NCBI GenBank assembly: GCA_001972305.1 | Contig: BDDD01001946.1 | Location: forward strand, 113,392 to 177,391 | Length of the DNA stretch: 64,000 bases | Origin: Cephalotus follicularis | Taxonomy: Eukaryota > Streptophyta > Magnoliopsida > Oxalidales > Cephalotaceae | Direction of reading: 5' to 3' | Shown here: positions 11,074 through 22,434 of the stretch, one piece after another | How positions within the stretch are numbered: the first letter of the stretch is position 1 | Layout of the letters: the number at the start of each line of letters is the position of its first letter | The notes under the pieces: model-generated | Told to the model about the DNA's origin: nothing | The model's input: only the letters and a program-made list of their open reading frames with translations | Databases searched by the model: none | Made by a program: the position numbers and the translations under genes

Positions 11074-12187
11074 CACTCAACCTCGAGACGATTTTAATTT
11101 TGACCCATTCGTGAACGTTGATTTTGTTCAATACCACTTTGCCTAAGAAGATTAACATGAAACACCCTCAAATGCAACAGCCCCTGGGAACCAAGCCTCT
11201 AAGCAAAGTGAACAACCCGAAGCAACGGTTATGCCGTCCGGTGCTGGTAAGCGAAAAATCTTCTGTGGTTATGTCGTCCGGTGTTTTCGTTTCAGCTAGT
11301 CCGAATTGTCTATGTGTAAGGTTGTGCTACCGGGTTATCCGACCTTTTGTTTTGTTGTTGAGGGCCGCTAAGACGATGTCATTGTATAATCAGCTTACCC
11401 AATCGTTGTACTACTTACTTATCCGGGTTTTAGTTTAATGATAATATCTTTCAAAACTTACATTAAAAGTATTAATTGCTCCTAAGATTTCATAACAGCT
11501 CAATCGAGGACATTAACTATCAATTTTAGCTCAATTGAGGACCTGTCATGAGCAAGAACTTAACTTTACGAGATATAATTCTTCAATTTAGGTATTGTTC
11601 TAATCTTGTCTTTAAAGAATTCTACTGATACACTCAACCTCCAGAAGATTTTAATTTTGACCAATTCACGAACGTTGATTTTGTTCAATACCACTTTGCC
11701 TAAGAAGATTAACATGAAACACCCTCAAATGTAGCACCCCTGGGAACCAAGCCTCTAAGCAAACTGAACAACCCGAAGCAACGGTTATGTCGTCCGGTGC
11801 TGGTAAGTGAAAATCTTCTGTGGTTATACCGTCCGATGTTGTCGTTTCAGCTAGTCCGAATTGTCTATGTGTAAGGTTGTGCTACTGGGTTGTCCGACTT
11901 TTTGTTTTGTTGTTGATGGCCGCTAAGACGATGTCATTGTATAATCAGCTCACCCAATCGTTGTACTACTATCTTATCCGGGTTTTAGTTTAGTGATAAT
12001 ATCTTTCAAAACTTATATTAAAAGTATTAATTGCTCATCAAATTTCATAACAGCTCAATGAGGACATTAACTATCAATTTTTGTTCAATTGAGGACCTGT
12101 CATGAGCAAGAACTTAACTTTACGAGATATAATTCTTCAATTTAGGTATTGTTCTAATCTTCTCTTTGAAAAATTCTACTAATACTA
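11074..12187 (+). repeat. 557-bp tandem duplication, unit A
   Basis: The block starting CACTCAACCTCGAGACG at 11074 recurs at 11631. Both halves contain the ORF tail, the donor-like GGTGCTGGTAAG site and the CTCAATTGAGGACCTGTCAT stretch. The same duplication is present in unit B (41594-42705), so it is older than the segmental duplication. Confidence 0.9.
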
Positions 12188-12694
12188 TATCATTGATTTT
12201 TCGTCACATCAGGTTCTCAATTTAACCAAAAGATAGTTTAGATTATCGATTAAATCGTTTTTAAGTCTGGGAGCAATTGATACTTTCGCTATAAGTTCAA
12301 GAAGTAAATTAAGTTTGACAAATTAAAAATAAATCATATCTTTTTACTTCTCTTCTTTCCACCTAATAGTTTTGCATGAAAAACAAAAAGTAAGTGAGAA
12401 ATTTTTAATATTTAATTATATTGAAAATTGAACATAAGATTTAATTTAATTATTGTTTATCACATAAGGCAACAATTATATATTTATATAAAAAGTAAAA
12501 AGACAAAATAATGGTAACGTGCCAATAAGCAATTATCATGCATCAGGTAAAATACAAGTAAGCACACTGATTTTGAAAATCAATCTAAATCGACTGTTGT
12601 AAATCAAGCTAAATCGACCGTTGCACCGAAATATTTGAAATCAGTTTAAAAATCTGAAGAAGCTAGTCGTTTTTTTTTTAAAATCAATATCGTA
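12188..12694. other. AT-rich spacer, unit A
   Basis: AT-rich intergenic-looking DNA with no gene seen. It contains a short direct repeat of AAATC-A-CTAAATCGAC(T/C)GTTG near 12580-12620. Confidence 0.6.
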
Positions 12695-12811
12695 ATTCCC
12701 CTATAAATATAATGATAAAACCATATTCGATAATAAACTACTCACAAGTACAGTTTACCGTTGCTCTTTCATTCTTTGTTAGCTGTTTTTGCGTCTCCCA
12801 TCATCGTTGGT
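12695..12811 (+). promoter_or_regulatory. Promoter-like TATA box and leader, unit A
   Basis: CCCCTATAAATATAATG (TATA box at 12702) is followed by a pyrimidine-rich leader with CTCTTTCATTC. A CATCGTTG|GTAATGG 5' splice-like site lies at about 12809/12810, a typical plant layout of promoter, short leader exon and leader intron. It is conserved in unit B at about 43215-43330. It probably served the R3H-like pseudogene downstream. Activity is unknown. Confidence 0.45.
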
Positions 12812-13855
12812 AATGGTTTTTCGATTTTCGCTTTGTTTACGGCTTTGAATTTCTGCATTTCCGTTTGTTTTATCGATTCCCATTTCTGATTTCTAGCTTT
12901 TGATTTGTTCGATTGTTGTTTAGATTTGGCACGCCATTTTTAGTGCGACTTCTTGAAATAGGATTTCTTCCTGTTTCCAAGAATTTTGTTTTACTCATAT
13001 GTTTTGTTCATTTTGTTTTACTGTTTATTTTTTCAATGTTTGAATGTGATAATTTCTTATAATCTGATGACACCATGACTTTGATTTTCTTTGCCAAGAT
13101 TTCTTCCTGTTTGCCCGCTGTTTATCTTCAGACTGGGTTTTGTTTTCCTTATTTCTTGTTAAGTTTCAATTATTGATGACTCCTTAGCATCCGATGATAT
13201 ATAGTACCAAGATTTCTTCCTGCTTTTCTTGGTTATTTTCAAATTGGGATTTGTTTTACTTGTATGTTTCTTAAATTTTTTCCCCTTGTTATTTGGTACT
13301 AAAGATGAAGATCTCTCATATCGTTGGGGCTGATCCAAAGGGTTTTTGAGAGAAAGAATGGTAAAATCTAGAAACCGCAAATGAACAGGTGAAAATGTAA
13401 AATCTGATAGTTTGGGTTTATTTTAATAACGTATTACTTATTCAAATGTATATTTATGAACAATATATGCACAATTTGAATGATGATTTATGAGTTCCAA
13501 TGTTTGGGTTTATTTTAATAACGTATTACTTATTCAAATGTAAATTTTGGCTTCCTTGGAAGTTATTGAACTATATATACCAGCTCGAGTGAGCAGAATG
13601 AAGATCCTTTTTAGCCATTATGAGAGATGGAAATAGTTGCTAGTTAGTAATTATAGATATGTTATCTCTGTAGCACTCTGAGTAGGGGTGTAGATACATT
13701 GCCAAGGTGTTGATATAATACTGACAGAAATTTGTTGTTGATCTCTACAATTATGCTCTTTTTACAACAAACTGTAAAAGTAGTTTGTTCATATTTCCTG
13801 CTGCATTTTTTTATAAAAAAAAAAAAAAAGAATAACAATGTGGCTAATATTTTGA
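12812..13855 (+). other. Leader-intron-like T-rich sequence, unit A
   Basis: T-rich with repeated TTTCTTCCTG(T/C)TT stretches, as in a plant intron. No coding is seen. A 45-bp stretch, GTTTGGGTTTATTTTAATAA and following, occurs twice (about 13403 and 13503). Unit B instead carries roughly 400 bp of extra sequence here (about 43931-44320). Confidence 0.5.
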
Positions 13856-14264
13856 GTGTTCTCGGAGATGGTTAAATGATCGGTTGTTGATGGAACTTGT
13901 TCCTCGCTTCAATGAAAAGGAAATCAGAGGCTGCTTCACACCCCCTCCTTGGGGTAAAATTATATCTTGGGAATTTAATATCCAATCAACACTTCAAAAT
14001 TTGCCAAATAAGCAAACTAGCAATATCATTCCAAACATATATAGGCACCTTCATGACCAAACCAGAAATGGAAACTGTGAATTGTGGATAATTATACTTG
14101 AAGTAACCCGCTACTTTGTTGTTGCATCATACCTTTCCTTGATTGCTATATTTGAGTGCTTGATAAACTTTCATATCAGTAGCTTTTCTATTGCTCATTA
14201 CTCCGTGCTATTATCTACTTGAGGTTGGAGAGGATATCTACAAATAAGAACAAACGGAAATGAG

Positions 14265-14353
14265 ATCCTCTGCTGCACCTAAGGCAGCACCATTGGATTA
14301 AGTAATTTTGACTTAATCCAATGGTGCTGCCTTAGGTGCAGGCAGCAGAGGAT
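14265..14353. repeat. Tight foldback (hairpin), intact in unit A
   Basis: A left arm of about 39 nt (ATCCTCTGCTGCACCTAAGG... to GATTAAGT) is mirrored by a right arm ending CAGCAGAGGAT, with a 7-nt loop AATTTTG and a 4-nt bulge. It could be a tiny MITE or a small-RNA-type hairpin. It sits in the intron-like gap of the R3H-like pseudogene. The unit B counterpart has lost part of both arms. Confidence 0.85.
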
Positions 14354-15021
14354 TTGTCCTCGAACAAAGGTTGTTGAATTGTTGAAAGTTCTAAGTTGTT
14401 AAACTCTTGTCTTGAAAGTTATCTGATGCATTTTTCAAGAACATTAAATTTAAAACTACTCTTAACAACTTTAAGTTCTAATATTGTCTATTCGTGTCTG
14501 TGGTAATTTTTTCTTCTTGTTGGAAAATGAAAATTTAGTAAGTGGGGTCATCCCTAGGATGCAGGACTTGACTTGAATGATACGGCTGCACTGCAACAGA
14601 CAAAGGTCCTGTAGTATGAGAATCTAAACTCGTTGCTCTTCCCTTTCTTCATTTCCTTAACCCAAAAGGAATGGAGAACGTGAAAAACCATGTCTGTAGT
14701 TAGTGTTCTTTGATTATATTAATGAGTTGCTTCAATTGAAGTATTTCTAGTTATGTTGGCTTCTCCAGATTGTAAATATTGTCGCTACACATGACTTTAT
14801 TGTATCTTGTGGTGTCCCTTAAGGTAAAATCTGTTAAGCATTGGTTACACAGGAATTAAAATGAGTCTTTCTCACAGAATATTATGTTTTCTATGAAATC
14901 ATATCTAGTTGATATACTTTTGAAGCTTTGGTGGCATGTTCTTTTTTTGGTAACAAACCCCATAAGGTGTTGATATATTCAGGCAGGATTTTGTATTTAC
15001 AAGCACCCTCCTTGCAGTTGT

Positions 15022-15485
15022 TTCTTTAAATTAAAACCACTTATAAGTTTGATACTGGTACTGATCTTGTGTTTATATTTCTGGTGATGACGTACCAGTG
15101 TCACCATTTTGCATGATTAATGGGGGAGAGTGACATATTTAGGACTATAGACTTGGATAAAGAGGTTTCTTGCTGATCTTATTACTTAAACCATGTTAGT
15201 CTTCTAAAATTTCTGCAGTTGGAAAAAAAGATATTTCTTTGAACTAATTTCTGATTTTGCTAAAGCCACCACTAATTTGGGATGGGAATGCTTGAGCGCT
15301 GCAATGGTAAACTATATTCCTTGCATATGGTATTTTTTTTTTTTTACTTGACAGACACTGATTTTGATCTCACATAATTTTCTTTTTGCATCTGTATCTT
15401 TTTTAATTGTGACAGAACACAAAACATGCTTAAACAAATATGATGTGCCGTTTTTTTTAATTTTTGTTTGGCATGCTGCAACTGT
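15022..15485. other. Segment present in unit A, absent from unit B
   Basis: About 460 bp lies between GCAGTTGT and AGCTTTCATTTC that unit B skips (its junction is near 45838). Its part at 15194-15321 is also found at 1232-1372. Unit B therefore most likely lost the segment, since two other units have it. No gene is seen. Confidence 0.75.
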
Positions 15486-15711
15486 AGCTTTCATTTCTTT
15501 GGTCATGGCCTAAATCACTACCAAGATTGGTCATGTTGATGCCGATAAGATGGCTATCTTAAATGCATGGCGCAGAATTGACTGTTGAACAAGAGAGTCA
15601 CTTCGTTGCAGCGTTCTTCCAAAACTTATTCAGGCCTATGAGGTGTATGCTTACTCTAGCTTTTAATGGAATGGGTAATGTTGTTGATGTTATCTTACAT
15701 CTTTGCTTTAA

Positions 15712-15860
15712 TCAGCAAACAGATGCTCTTCTCTATTGTTCCTTAATTTTAGCTGGTTCTTCTCTATTGTTCCTTAATTTTAGCAGGTCCTTGGTATCAG
15801 CAAACAAATGCTCTTCTCTACTGTTCCTTAATTTTAGCAGGTCCTTGGTCTGTGGATCCA
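15712..15860 (+). repeat. Short tandem repeat, about 55 bp, unit A
   Basis: ATCAGCAAACAGATGCTCTT and the following CTATTGTTCCTTAATTTTAG recur about three times with partial copies. The same array is at about 46085-46235 in unit B. Confidence 0.8.
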
Positions 15861-17429
15861 AACAGAGATCCATGCCCATATTGTGGCCTGATATCAAAGT
15901 CCACTAGAATTATATTGGCAGTTAAATAGATGATGAAATGAAGATTTGAAACGGTTCTAGCTGTTTTATTCTAACTATAAGTCTGCGTATGTAGTCACAT
16001 GGTACCCAGCCTGATGTGAGCTAACTATAGGCAAAATATGTGTCCTTTGGGTAAGAATGGTCTAAGGTTCTTTCTCTTTAGTCTAACTATCAGGCTGTAT
16101 ATATATTTACATATGATACAGCCTGATGTGAGCTCAATCTTCTATTGTTAAAATCTGGCTCTTGGTATCGAAATAGATCAAGGTTGTTGCCACCACCTTT
16201 ATCTTCATATGGTACAAGTAAAAGTTATAACCTTATGTGAGCTCAAACTTAACTATAGGCAAAAATATGGCTCCTGGGTTTGAAAAGGTCTAGGGTCCCC
16301 CACTCCCTCCCATCTTTCTCTGCTTTGGCCCCGCTACCTAAAGCTGTTGTTTATCTTAATTCAATTGTTTCCCATTGCGCCGATTTTATTTAAATATATT
16401 GAAATGATCTGAACTGAAAAAAACTCAGAAATATTTGCTCAGAATATTTAAAGCCTACTTGATGCTACTACCATGCCTCTTGAAAGGATATGACCAGAGT
16501 TTATTTGGTGGTTTATTGAAACATATTGACTTTTATTTATATATGTAGTCCCACATGTGACATCTAAAATGCTAACATATATCCTATTTATTTCTAGTAG
16601 GCATGTTTTTGCAACTGTAAGTTCGTCCACTTCTTGTCAATTTTCTAAGTGTTTGGGACACCTACTTAATAATTTTGCCAAAACTAAGCTGTTTTGATTC
16701 GCAATCTAATTGTGTGTTTCTTGTCAATTAGTATTTATTTGATATAAACACCATAAATTTGTCATTAATTACTTTAAACGACCATAATTCTCATTGATTC
16801 ATATAATTTGTAGACCCTAGAGGCTATGCAAGTAAGACTAACACTATTATGAACCATTTAAATACGGTAGTTATTTTTTTAATTATTATGTTATATTTTC
16901 ATTTGATGTTAAGTGATTCTAATATCGTTATATATTCAAGAAATTACCTATTTGCACAATTAACACCAAAATTTTTGGTTATTTTTTCCCTTCTTGTCAT
17001 GTTATATTGCCCTTAAAGTACTTGCAAAAAAGGTTTGTTTTTTCTCCTGTGCTTTCTATAAACCAAAATTGGCCTTGATGTCTTCCTTCAATTACTCATT
17101 AGTCATTATGTTGGTTTAATGCATTGATCTTTCTGGTCTTGATGGCATGTTCTTTGTAGCATCTCTTGTCTTTCCCCAATGTACAGGCCCTTTTTTGGTA
17201 ATACTGTTATTATTGCGTATAATGTAAAATTGCTTTACTTTTCATATATTAATTCAGATTCGTGCTGTGCTTAGACTTTGTGACATCTTTGAGTTGACAG
17301 GCAATATTTTCTTCTGACACAAAAGTTGAGACGTCATATTTGGATGATTTTTCATTAACTCTGTCAAGTGGCTGGTTATCGTGGCCAAGAAGGTCCATAC
17401 CCATTGAGGATCACCAACAATACCTTTCC
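15861..17429. other. Spacer, unit A
   Basis: AT-rich, intron-like or intergenic. Repeated CAGCCTGATGTGAGCT phrases occur near 16009 and 16120. No gene is supported. Confidence 0.5.
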
Positions 17430-17569
17430 GTTCAATTGAATAACAGGAGCGAGGTTATTAGATTGTCCATAAGTCTGATGAACGTGATACACTGAATTGT
17501 TAGGTCCGTTTGATTGCGGGTTACGGATTCATCAGACTAGACAATCTAATTAACCTTACTCCTGTTATT
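17430..17569. repeat. Large foldback, unit A copy
   Basis: The left arm (17430-17484, GTTCAATTGAATAACAGG...CTGATGAACG) is the reverse complement, with a few mismatches, of the right arm at 17523-17569. The loop contains TTAGGTCCGTTTGATTGCGG. It is probably a foldback or MITE-like DNA element. Unit A has lost the outer end of the right arm that unit B retains. Confidence 0.8.
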
Positions 17570-18509
17570 AACTTCTCATCACATCATCTGTCCTTGATTC
17601 TGATTTTCCATTTGAACCCCCCATTATTCTGACGAGTATTGTACGAGTGACCCTGAGATGGTTAATTGTGGATACCCAATTTTATTTGAGTCTAAGTCAA
17701 TTCTTCTTATGGTATATTATCCCGGAATACTATTAGAAATCCATTTTTGTAATGATATATAATAATATAGAAAACATATAAATAATAAAACATATATAAT
17801 GATATTGGCACATCATAATGCGCATCTAAATAATAAACATATAAAAAACATACTTACGATGATAACCTTAGTCATTCTTAAAAGATCAGTTATGATGTGC
17901 AGATATTGTTTTAAAGAATTTTTGGGACTTGATAAATTTGCATGCTACTTTTTGCTTTAATGATATGGAGGTAGCTTGACCAATTTTTGATGCATACGGC
18001 ATTTTTTCTACTATCTTTCTATCGTTTTCATTTTTTTTTTAAGGTTATCCATGCTTTGATAATTTTAAAATTTCATTACTTGAATTTGTGTTGATCTGAC
18101 TTCACACTTTAAAGGTTAAGAATTACGCGACTTCTATAGTTATGGCTGATTTCAGGATCTGTTGGTCGTTGGGCATGAATGGATTTGAGTCGTTAGTTTA
18201 TGTATATTGTTGTCTTATATATACTGTTGGTTTATATATATTGTTGGGCTATGAATGGACGTGTTAAGATGGGGTCGTTTTACATGCATATCTTCTCGTG
18301 GTTATATTGAGAGCTTTAATTGCGTGCTTATTGTTAATTTCTGTATCAAGGATTTGAGAACTTTCAGTTTTGTGTTGCACTCAGTAGAGGCAAGTGCACA
18401 GCTTCCTTACTTCTTCTCCTTTCTATGTAGCGTTCTTACTTCTTCTCCTTTTAGTTTATGCATTAGTTTTGATTGTCTATGATGATAATATCTTTGATTA
18501 TTAAATTGG
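17570..18509. other. Spacer, unit A, up to the LINE insertion
   Basis: AT-rich sequence matching unit B from about 48190 to 49235 with small indels. No gene is seen. Confidence 0.55.
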
Positions 18510-18514
18510 TAGTT

Positions 18515-19094
18515 TTTTTTTTTTAATCTGAGGCGAAACTCAGAAACATATTATAAATAAAACAGTCAGGAATTAAATACCTGGACCGGGGAAGGGGAGG
18601 ATGGGGCAGTGCATAAAACTTACCCCTACAAAAGATACTATCATCTCGAGGAGATGGTAAACCAAAAACTTTGGGCAGCATAAGACTTACCCCGCTATAT
18701 TCCCCGCTAATGGAGAACATAACAAAAGTATAGAGCAGTGTGCCCTTGGAAAAAACGCAGTGCATAACTTACCCTTGGAAAAAACCCTCACTAACGAAGG
18801 TAAGTGCATTAACAGAAAGAAGAATCAACCTGCAAAACAGAAAAAATCATAGCAGCAAAAAGAGACAGGGAGGGAAGGGAGTCTATACTGAGGCTAACCC
18901 AAGATGTCAGCCTGGTAAGCAGCGATGCACGAGGGAGGCAGAGAATCCCTGTCAAAAATAGCAATGCCTTGACAAGTGTGGCCATGGGCTGCCAGTCTAT
19001 CCGTTAGCCCGTTGCCTTCCTGTAGACATGAGAATTCGAGGCATTAGGAGGTATGAGATTCTTACAATCTCTCAGAATATACTCACTAGTCATT
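18515..19094 (-). other. LINE 3' end and 3' UTR
   Basis: The remaining 3' part of the LINE, ending in a 12-nt poly(A) (T run on the plus strand). No further domain is recognised. Confidence 0.7.
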
Positions 19095-19275
19095 GAAGCA
19101 GTTGACGATAAAGAGGGAATCCAGTTCCATGGAGGAGATGGTAAGACCTCTCTCCGTGCAGAGGCGTAGGCCCAGGTGCATGGCTTTCGCCTCGGCTTCA
19201 GCACTGTTGCCAGTGCCAAAAGACGAAGAGAAAGCTAGGATGATCTCACCGGACACCCCCCGCACAGGCTGGGAC
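19095..19275 (-). pseudogene. LINE RNase H domain remnant
   Basis: Reading the minus strand by eye gives SAEAEAKAMHLGLRLCTERG followed by MELDS, the conserved core of the plant RNase H (RVT_3) type found at the end of L1 ORF2. The frames on either side are disturbed. Confidence 0.7.
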
Positions 19276-19470
19276 CTGCCAATTGATCCAGGTTCCTTGT
19301 CGAATATCGATAGGAATCTGGTTGATGTTAAGCGAGTTTAAGCTCATATGGTAAGCCTTGCGATTTAGGATTAAAGGAGACGGAAAGATCATGAATACCG
19401 GTGGTAACTTGATTTTTAACTTGATTTTTAATGCTGATCCAGGACATACTGGATCCAGCAAAGCGCGGAG

Positions 19471-20265
19471 TTACGGGAGGGCTGCTATGGCAGTGGTGAC
19501 CATGCCGAATTGGTTAGATAAATTAATTTTGCCCAGCCAATTGGCAAACAAAAAGGGCATCCCAACAAGTAGAGAGGTTGAGAGCTTTGCTGAAATAATC
19601 CCAGATGTTCGTGCCCCCTCTCCTTGGAATAAAAGATGATCCAAGCTTTCAGTGTTGGGATTAGAGCAGCAGGAGCATTTGGAGGCCATAGGGATAAAAG
19701 CATTCCAAAGGAACTTGGCCCAGTGGCAGAGGTTGCCTTTGTGCCGCATTTCTTTATACAGAAGAGACGCGGAGCAGATGCCGGAAGGAGCTAACGTGAA
19801 AACGAGCTTGTCCCCTCTGTGAGGCTTGATGGACTTGGCCACCTCTTGTTGGGGGAAGTCAAGGAGGACATCCAGGAGAGGAGGGATGTCCAGAGTGAAC
19901 CATAGAGAGCAGCCCATCCAGTTCTCTTTCCAGAAGGAAGAGTTCCCCGAGCGATGTTTAGCTATGGCTTTCCAGCAGTGGGAGGAAGAAGGTTTTATGC
20001 CTTTGTGGAGAACGTGGTGCCAAGTACCGTATTTACTTCTCACAATTTGGGCCCAGAGGGATTGTCCTTGGAGGAGGGATTGCATGACAGTGTCCAAATC
20101 CCGAATGCCTAAGCCTCCCTCAACAAAAGGATGACATATCTGACGCCAACTGATCCAGTGAATTCTGTTGTTTCCTTGGGAGCTCCAGAGGCTGGATACG
20201 GTTGGTGACCTTTTTCGGAACTTTAAGAAGGGAAATGATGTGAATTGGCATAGAGCAGAGGACAC
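19471..20265 (-). pseudogene. LINE ORF2 zf-RVT region
   Basis: The open frame reads HWISWRQICHPFVEGGLGIRD, the block after the reverse transcriptase in plant L1 elements. Further on come LLYKEM and FLWNAFIPMASKCSCCSNPN, the zinc-binding zf-RVT domain. It leads toward the RNase H part on the left. Confidence 0.85.
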
Positions 20266-20275
20266 TTTCCGCTCT

Positions 20276-21295
20276 TCAAATACTTTTCAAATTTTGGATT
20301 CTAGAGGAGATGCGCTCCACTGGGTCATCAAAAAAACAGGACTGCGCCCTTCCTTTGAAGAGCGGAATGCCCAAGTATTTGATGGGCAGGGATTGTCCTT
20401 CGAATTGAGACCAGATGGAGATGAGATTAGATCTTTGCCTCGTAAGCTTGGAGGACACAACAAAACAGCTTTTTGCCCGGTTAACCAGTTGGCCGCTGTA
20501 TTCCTCATATTCTTGAAGCATTCAATTTCCCCAGTAGAAATGAGGTGGTTTAACTTACGGCTTAACGCGTCCTGGGCAAGAATGAAGAGGCTGGGCGAGA
20601 GGGGGTCCCCTTGTCGAAGACCTCTCATAGATTTGAAAAAACCAAAGGATTTGCCGTTCAGAAACACGGAGAACCAACAGCTTGAAATGCATCGAAATAT
20701 GAGGTCGCGCCATTGGTTCGAGAAGCCAAAGCGCTCAAGAACTTTGAGGAGGAAGCCCCATTCCAGCCGGTTGAACATGACATTTCCACCTTTGACTTTC
20801 CTGTCTATCTCGTGGACCATCTCGTGGGCCATGGCAAAGCCTTCATGAATAGCCCGACCTTTGACAAAGCCGGACTGCTCATGGCTGACGAGGTCTAAGA
20901 TCCGCAAACGAGTTAGGATTTTTCACTTTGGGAATGAGGGCAAGCGAGGTAGAGGCCACACTTTTAGGAAGGTGTCCTCCCCGGAAAAAGTCGAGAATAG
21001 CAACCTGGAGATCATCCTTTATGTAGTCTATAGCGGCTACATAGAAGTGCCCGGAGAACCCGTCAGGGCCCGGAGCACTGTCCGGGTTAAGGTTCTTAAC
21101 TGCAGACCATATTTCTTTCCAATCAGGAGGGTGGCACAAGAAGTCGTTCTGAGGGGTCGTGACTTTCGTGGGGATAAAGTCAAGAAGGTTGCTGTTTTGG
21201 CGAAAGGATTTATCAAAACTGAGGGGGTGAAGAAACCGATTGGATATGTCAGAGGTCAGGGCTTGGGAGAAGTGTTCGACAGCCATGGGTCCCAA
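20276..21295 (-). pseudogene. LINE ORF2 reverse transcriptase, disabled
   Basis: Recognisable blocks are LNPDSAPGPDGFSGHFY, SLALIPKVKNPNSFADLRP, HEQSGFVKGRAIHEGF, MRGLRQGDPLSPSLFI and YLGIPLFKGR. Three losses are visible. The stretch between FADLRP and HEQSGF is too short. The palm motif A aspartate region (normally KLDMxKAYDR before LEWGF) is missing, the sequence reading GGNVMFNRLEWGF. The FADD catalytic motif that should precede QEYEEYSGQLVN is gone. Frames also shift around these points, so no active polymerase can be made. Confidence 0.85.
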
Positions 21296-22434
21296 TATGT
21301 CCAGATTGTCGGTAAATTGAGCTGCATTTGATTACGCTTCTCTTTGATGCAAGCGTGAAAATATGCAGTGTTGCAGTCGCATTCAGAAAGCCACTTCACC
21401 CGGGCCTTATCCCGCAAAGTGCCTTCCTCCTTAGTAACATAAGAAGTAAGAAGCTGCTGGGCATTGATGAGCTCTCTATGGGAATCCTTGTTGAAAGCCG
21501 TTCGGAGCTTGACCTCAAGATGTTGGATTTGTAGGGAGGTGCCCGAGATATGATTGTGAAGGTCCTCTTTTTTCTGCTTTTGCAACGAGGAGAACGCAAA
21601 TTTACAGCGAAGGAGATTTTTATGGAGTTTCACTAAAGGAGGACCTTCAGTGTTCGTATCCCACGATCGGGAGATAACAGTATGGAAGTCGTCATCCTGT
21701 ATCCATTGTCTGTAAAACTTGAAGTTACGAGGAAATCTAGAGGGTTCGCGGTTGATGGCAACAAGAGGACAATGATCAGATAGGATACGAGGCTTGTGGA
21801 TCAATTTCAGATTCGGGAAAGCTAACGATCCAGCAAGATTGGTAAGAAGCCTGTCCAATCTAAGCCAAATCCTTTTAGGGCCAGCATTGTTGTTGCACCA
21901 AGTGTATTGGTCGCCCAAAAAGCGGACCTCTAATAGGCCGGCGTTAGCAATGAAGTTGTTGAAATGATCCATAGACTTGTAGGAGCATGGCCCTCCTCCG
22001 CATTTTTCGAAGGGTTTGGATATGGTATTAAAATCACCACCTATCAACCAAGGTAGGGAACCTGGGTCGAAATTGGAGAGGTCATGCCAGAGGAGTTGTC
22101 TCTGGGAGGGGTCACAACTGGCGTATACCGTGGTGAGATAGAAGCTTTTGGAGTTATGAGTTATCATAGAGGTAATGAATTGGTCGGAATGGTCCACAAC
22201 ATTGACATCAATGTCATGGTTCCATAACAGCCAAATGTGTTTGTTAATAGGGTTACAATGAACATGATTCGGGATGTGGAGAGCTAGAGAGGTTCTCAAC
22301 AGATGAGAGCCTTCACGCTTCGGTTCGAGGAGGGCACAGAAAGAGATGTTGGAAGATTTAACTTCATGTTTAATGTAGTCGAGTTTGGCGGTAGGCCCCG
22401 TCCCTCTCAAGTTCCATATGAGAAAATTAATCAT
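21256..22434 (-). CDS. LINE ORF2 N-terminal part: APE endonuclease
   Basis: The 392-aa open frame starts MINFLIWNLRGTG, the usual start of plant L1 ORF2. It is an apurinic-type endonuclease that nicks target DNA for target-primed reverse transcription. Visible motifs are LIGGDFNTI near residue 136, RLDRLL near residue 189 and SDHCPLV near residue 216, in family order. The following stretch leads toward the reverse transcriptase (WLSECDCNTAYFHACIKEKR). The frame ends soon after, so ORF2 as a whole is broken while the endonuclease looks whole. Confidence 0.85.
   Translation of the reverse strand: MINFLIWNLRGTGPTAKLDYIKHEVKSSNISFCALLEPKREGSHLLRTSLALHIPNHVHCNPINKHIWLLWNHDIDVNVVDHSDQFITSMITHNSKSFYLTTVYASCDPSQRQLLWHDLSNFDPGSLPWLIGGDFNTISKPFEKCGGGPCSYKSMDHFNNFIANAGLLEVRFLGDQYTWCNNNAGPKRIWLRLDRLLTNLAGSLAFPNLKLIHKPRILSDHCPLVAINREPSRFPRNFKFYRQWIQDDDFHTVISRSWDTNTEGPPLVKLHKNLLRCKFAFSSLQKQKKEDLHNHISGTSLQIQHLEVKLRTAFNKDSHRELINAQQLLTSYVTKEEGTLRDKARVKWLSECDCNTAYFHACIKEKRNQMQLNLPTIWTYWDPWLSNTSPKP

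Larger units (their letters stand above)
5692..11146 (+). pseudogene. 79-codon ORF remnant split by a Copia element
   Basis: The ORF starts at ATG 5692 (MDLNRPGGQLG...). It is interrupted after about 28 codons by the Copia element and resumes after it to a stop at 11144-11146. The undisturbed version is at 41427-41666 in unit B. I do not recognise the product. The context suggests an exon: a splice-acceptor-like CAG before it and a GGTGCTG|GTAAGC donor-like site about 110 bp after the stop. Whether it was ever translated is unknown. Confidence 0.35.
13856..15680 (+). pseudogene. Decayed gene resembling a plant R3H-domain protein, unit A
   Basis: Two exon-like blocks are seen. The first (13857-13953) reads WLNDRLLMELVPRFNEKEI and ends in PPPWG at a GG|GTAAAA donor. 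The second (15527-15670) reads DADKMAILNAWRRIDC, then a stop, then TRESL and a run like LPKLIQAYEV. From memory these match the N-terminal conserved region of plant R3H-domain (R3H-associated) proteins, which is moderately sure. The R3H domain itself is not seen. The stop after DC is TGA where CGA (Arg) would be expected, a typical methyl-CpG decay. It is shared with unit B, so the gene was dead before duplication. Confidence 0.45.
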
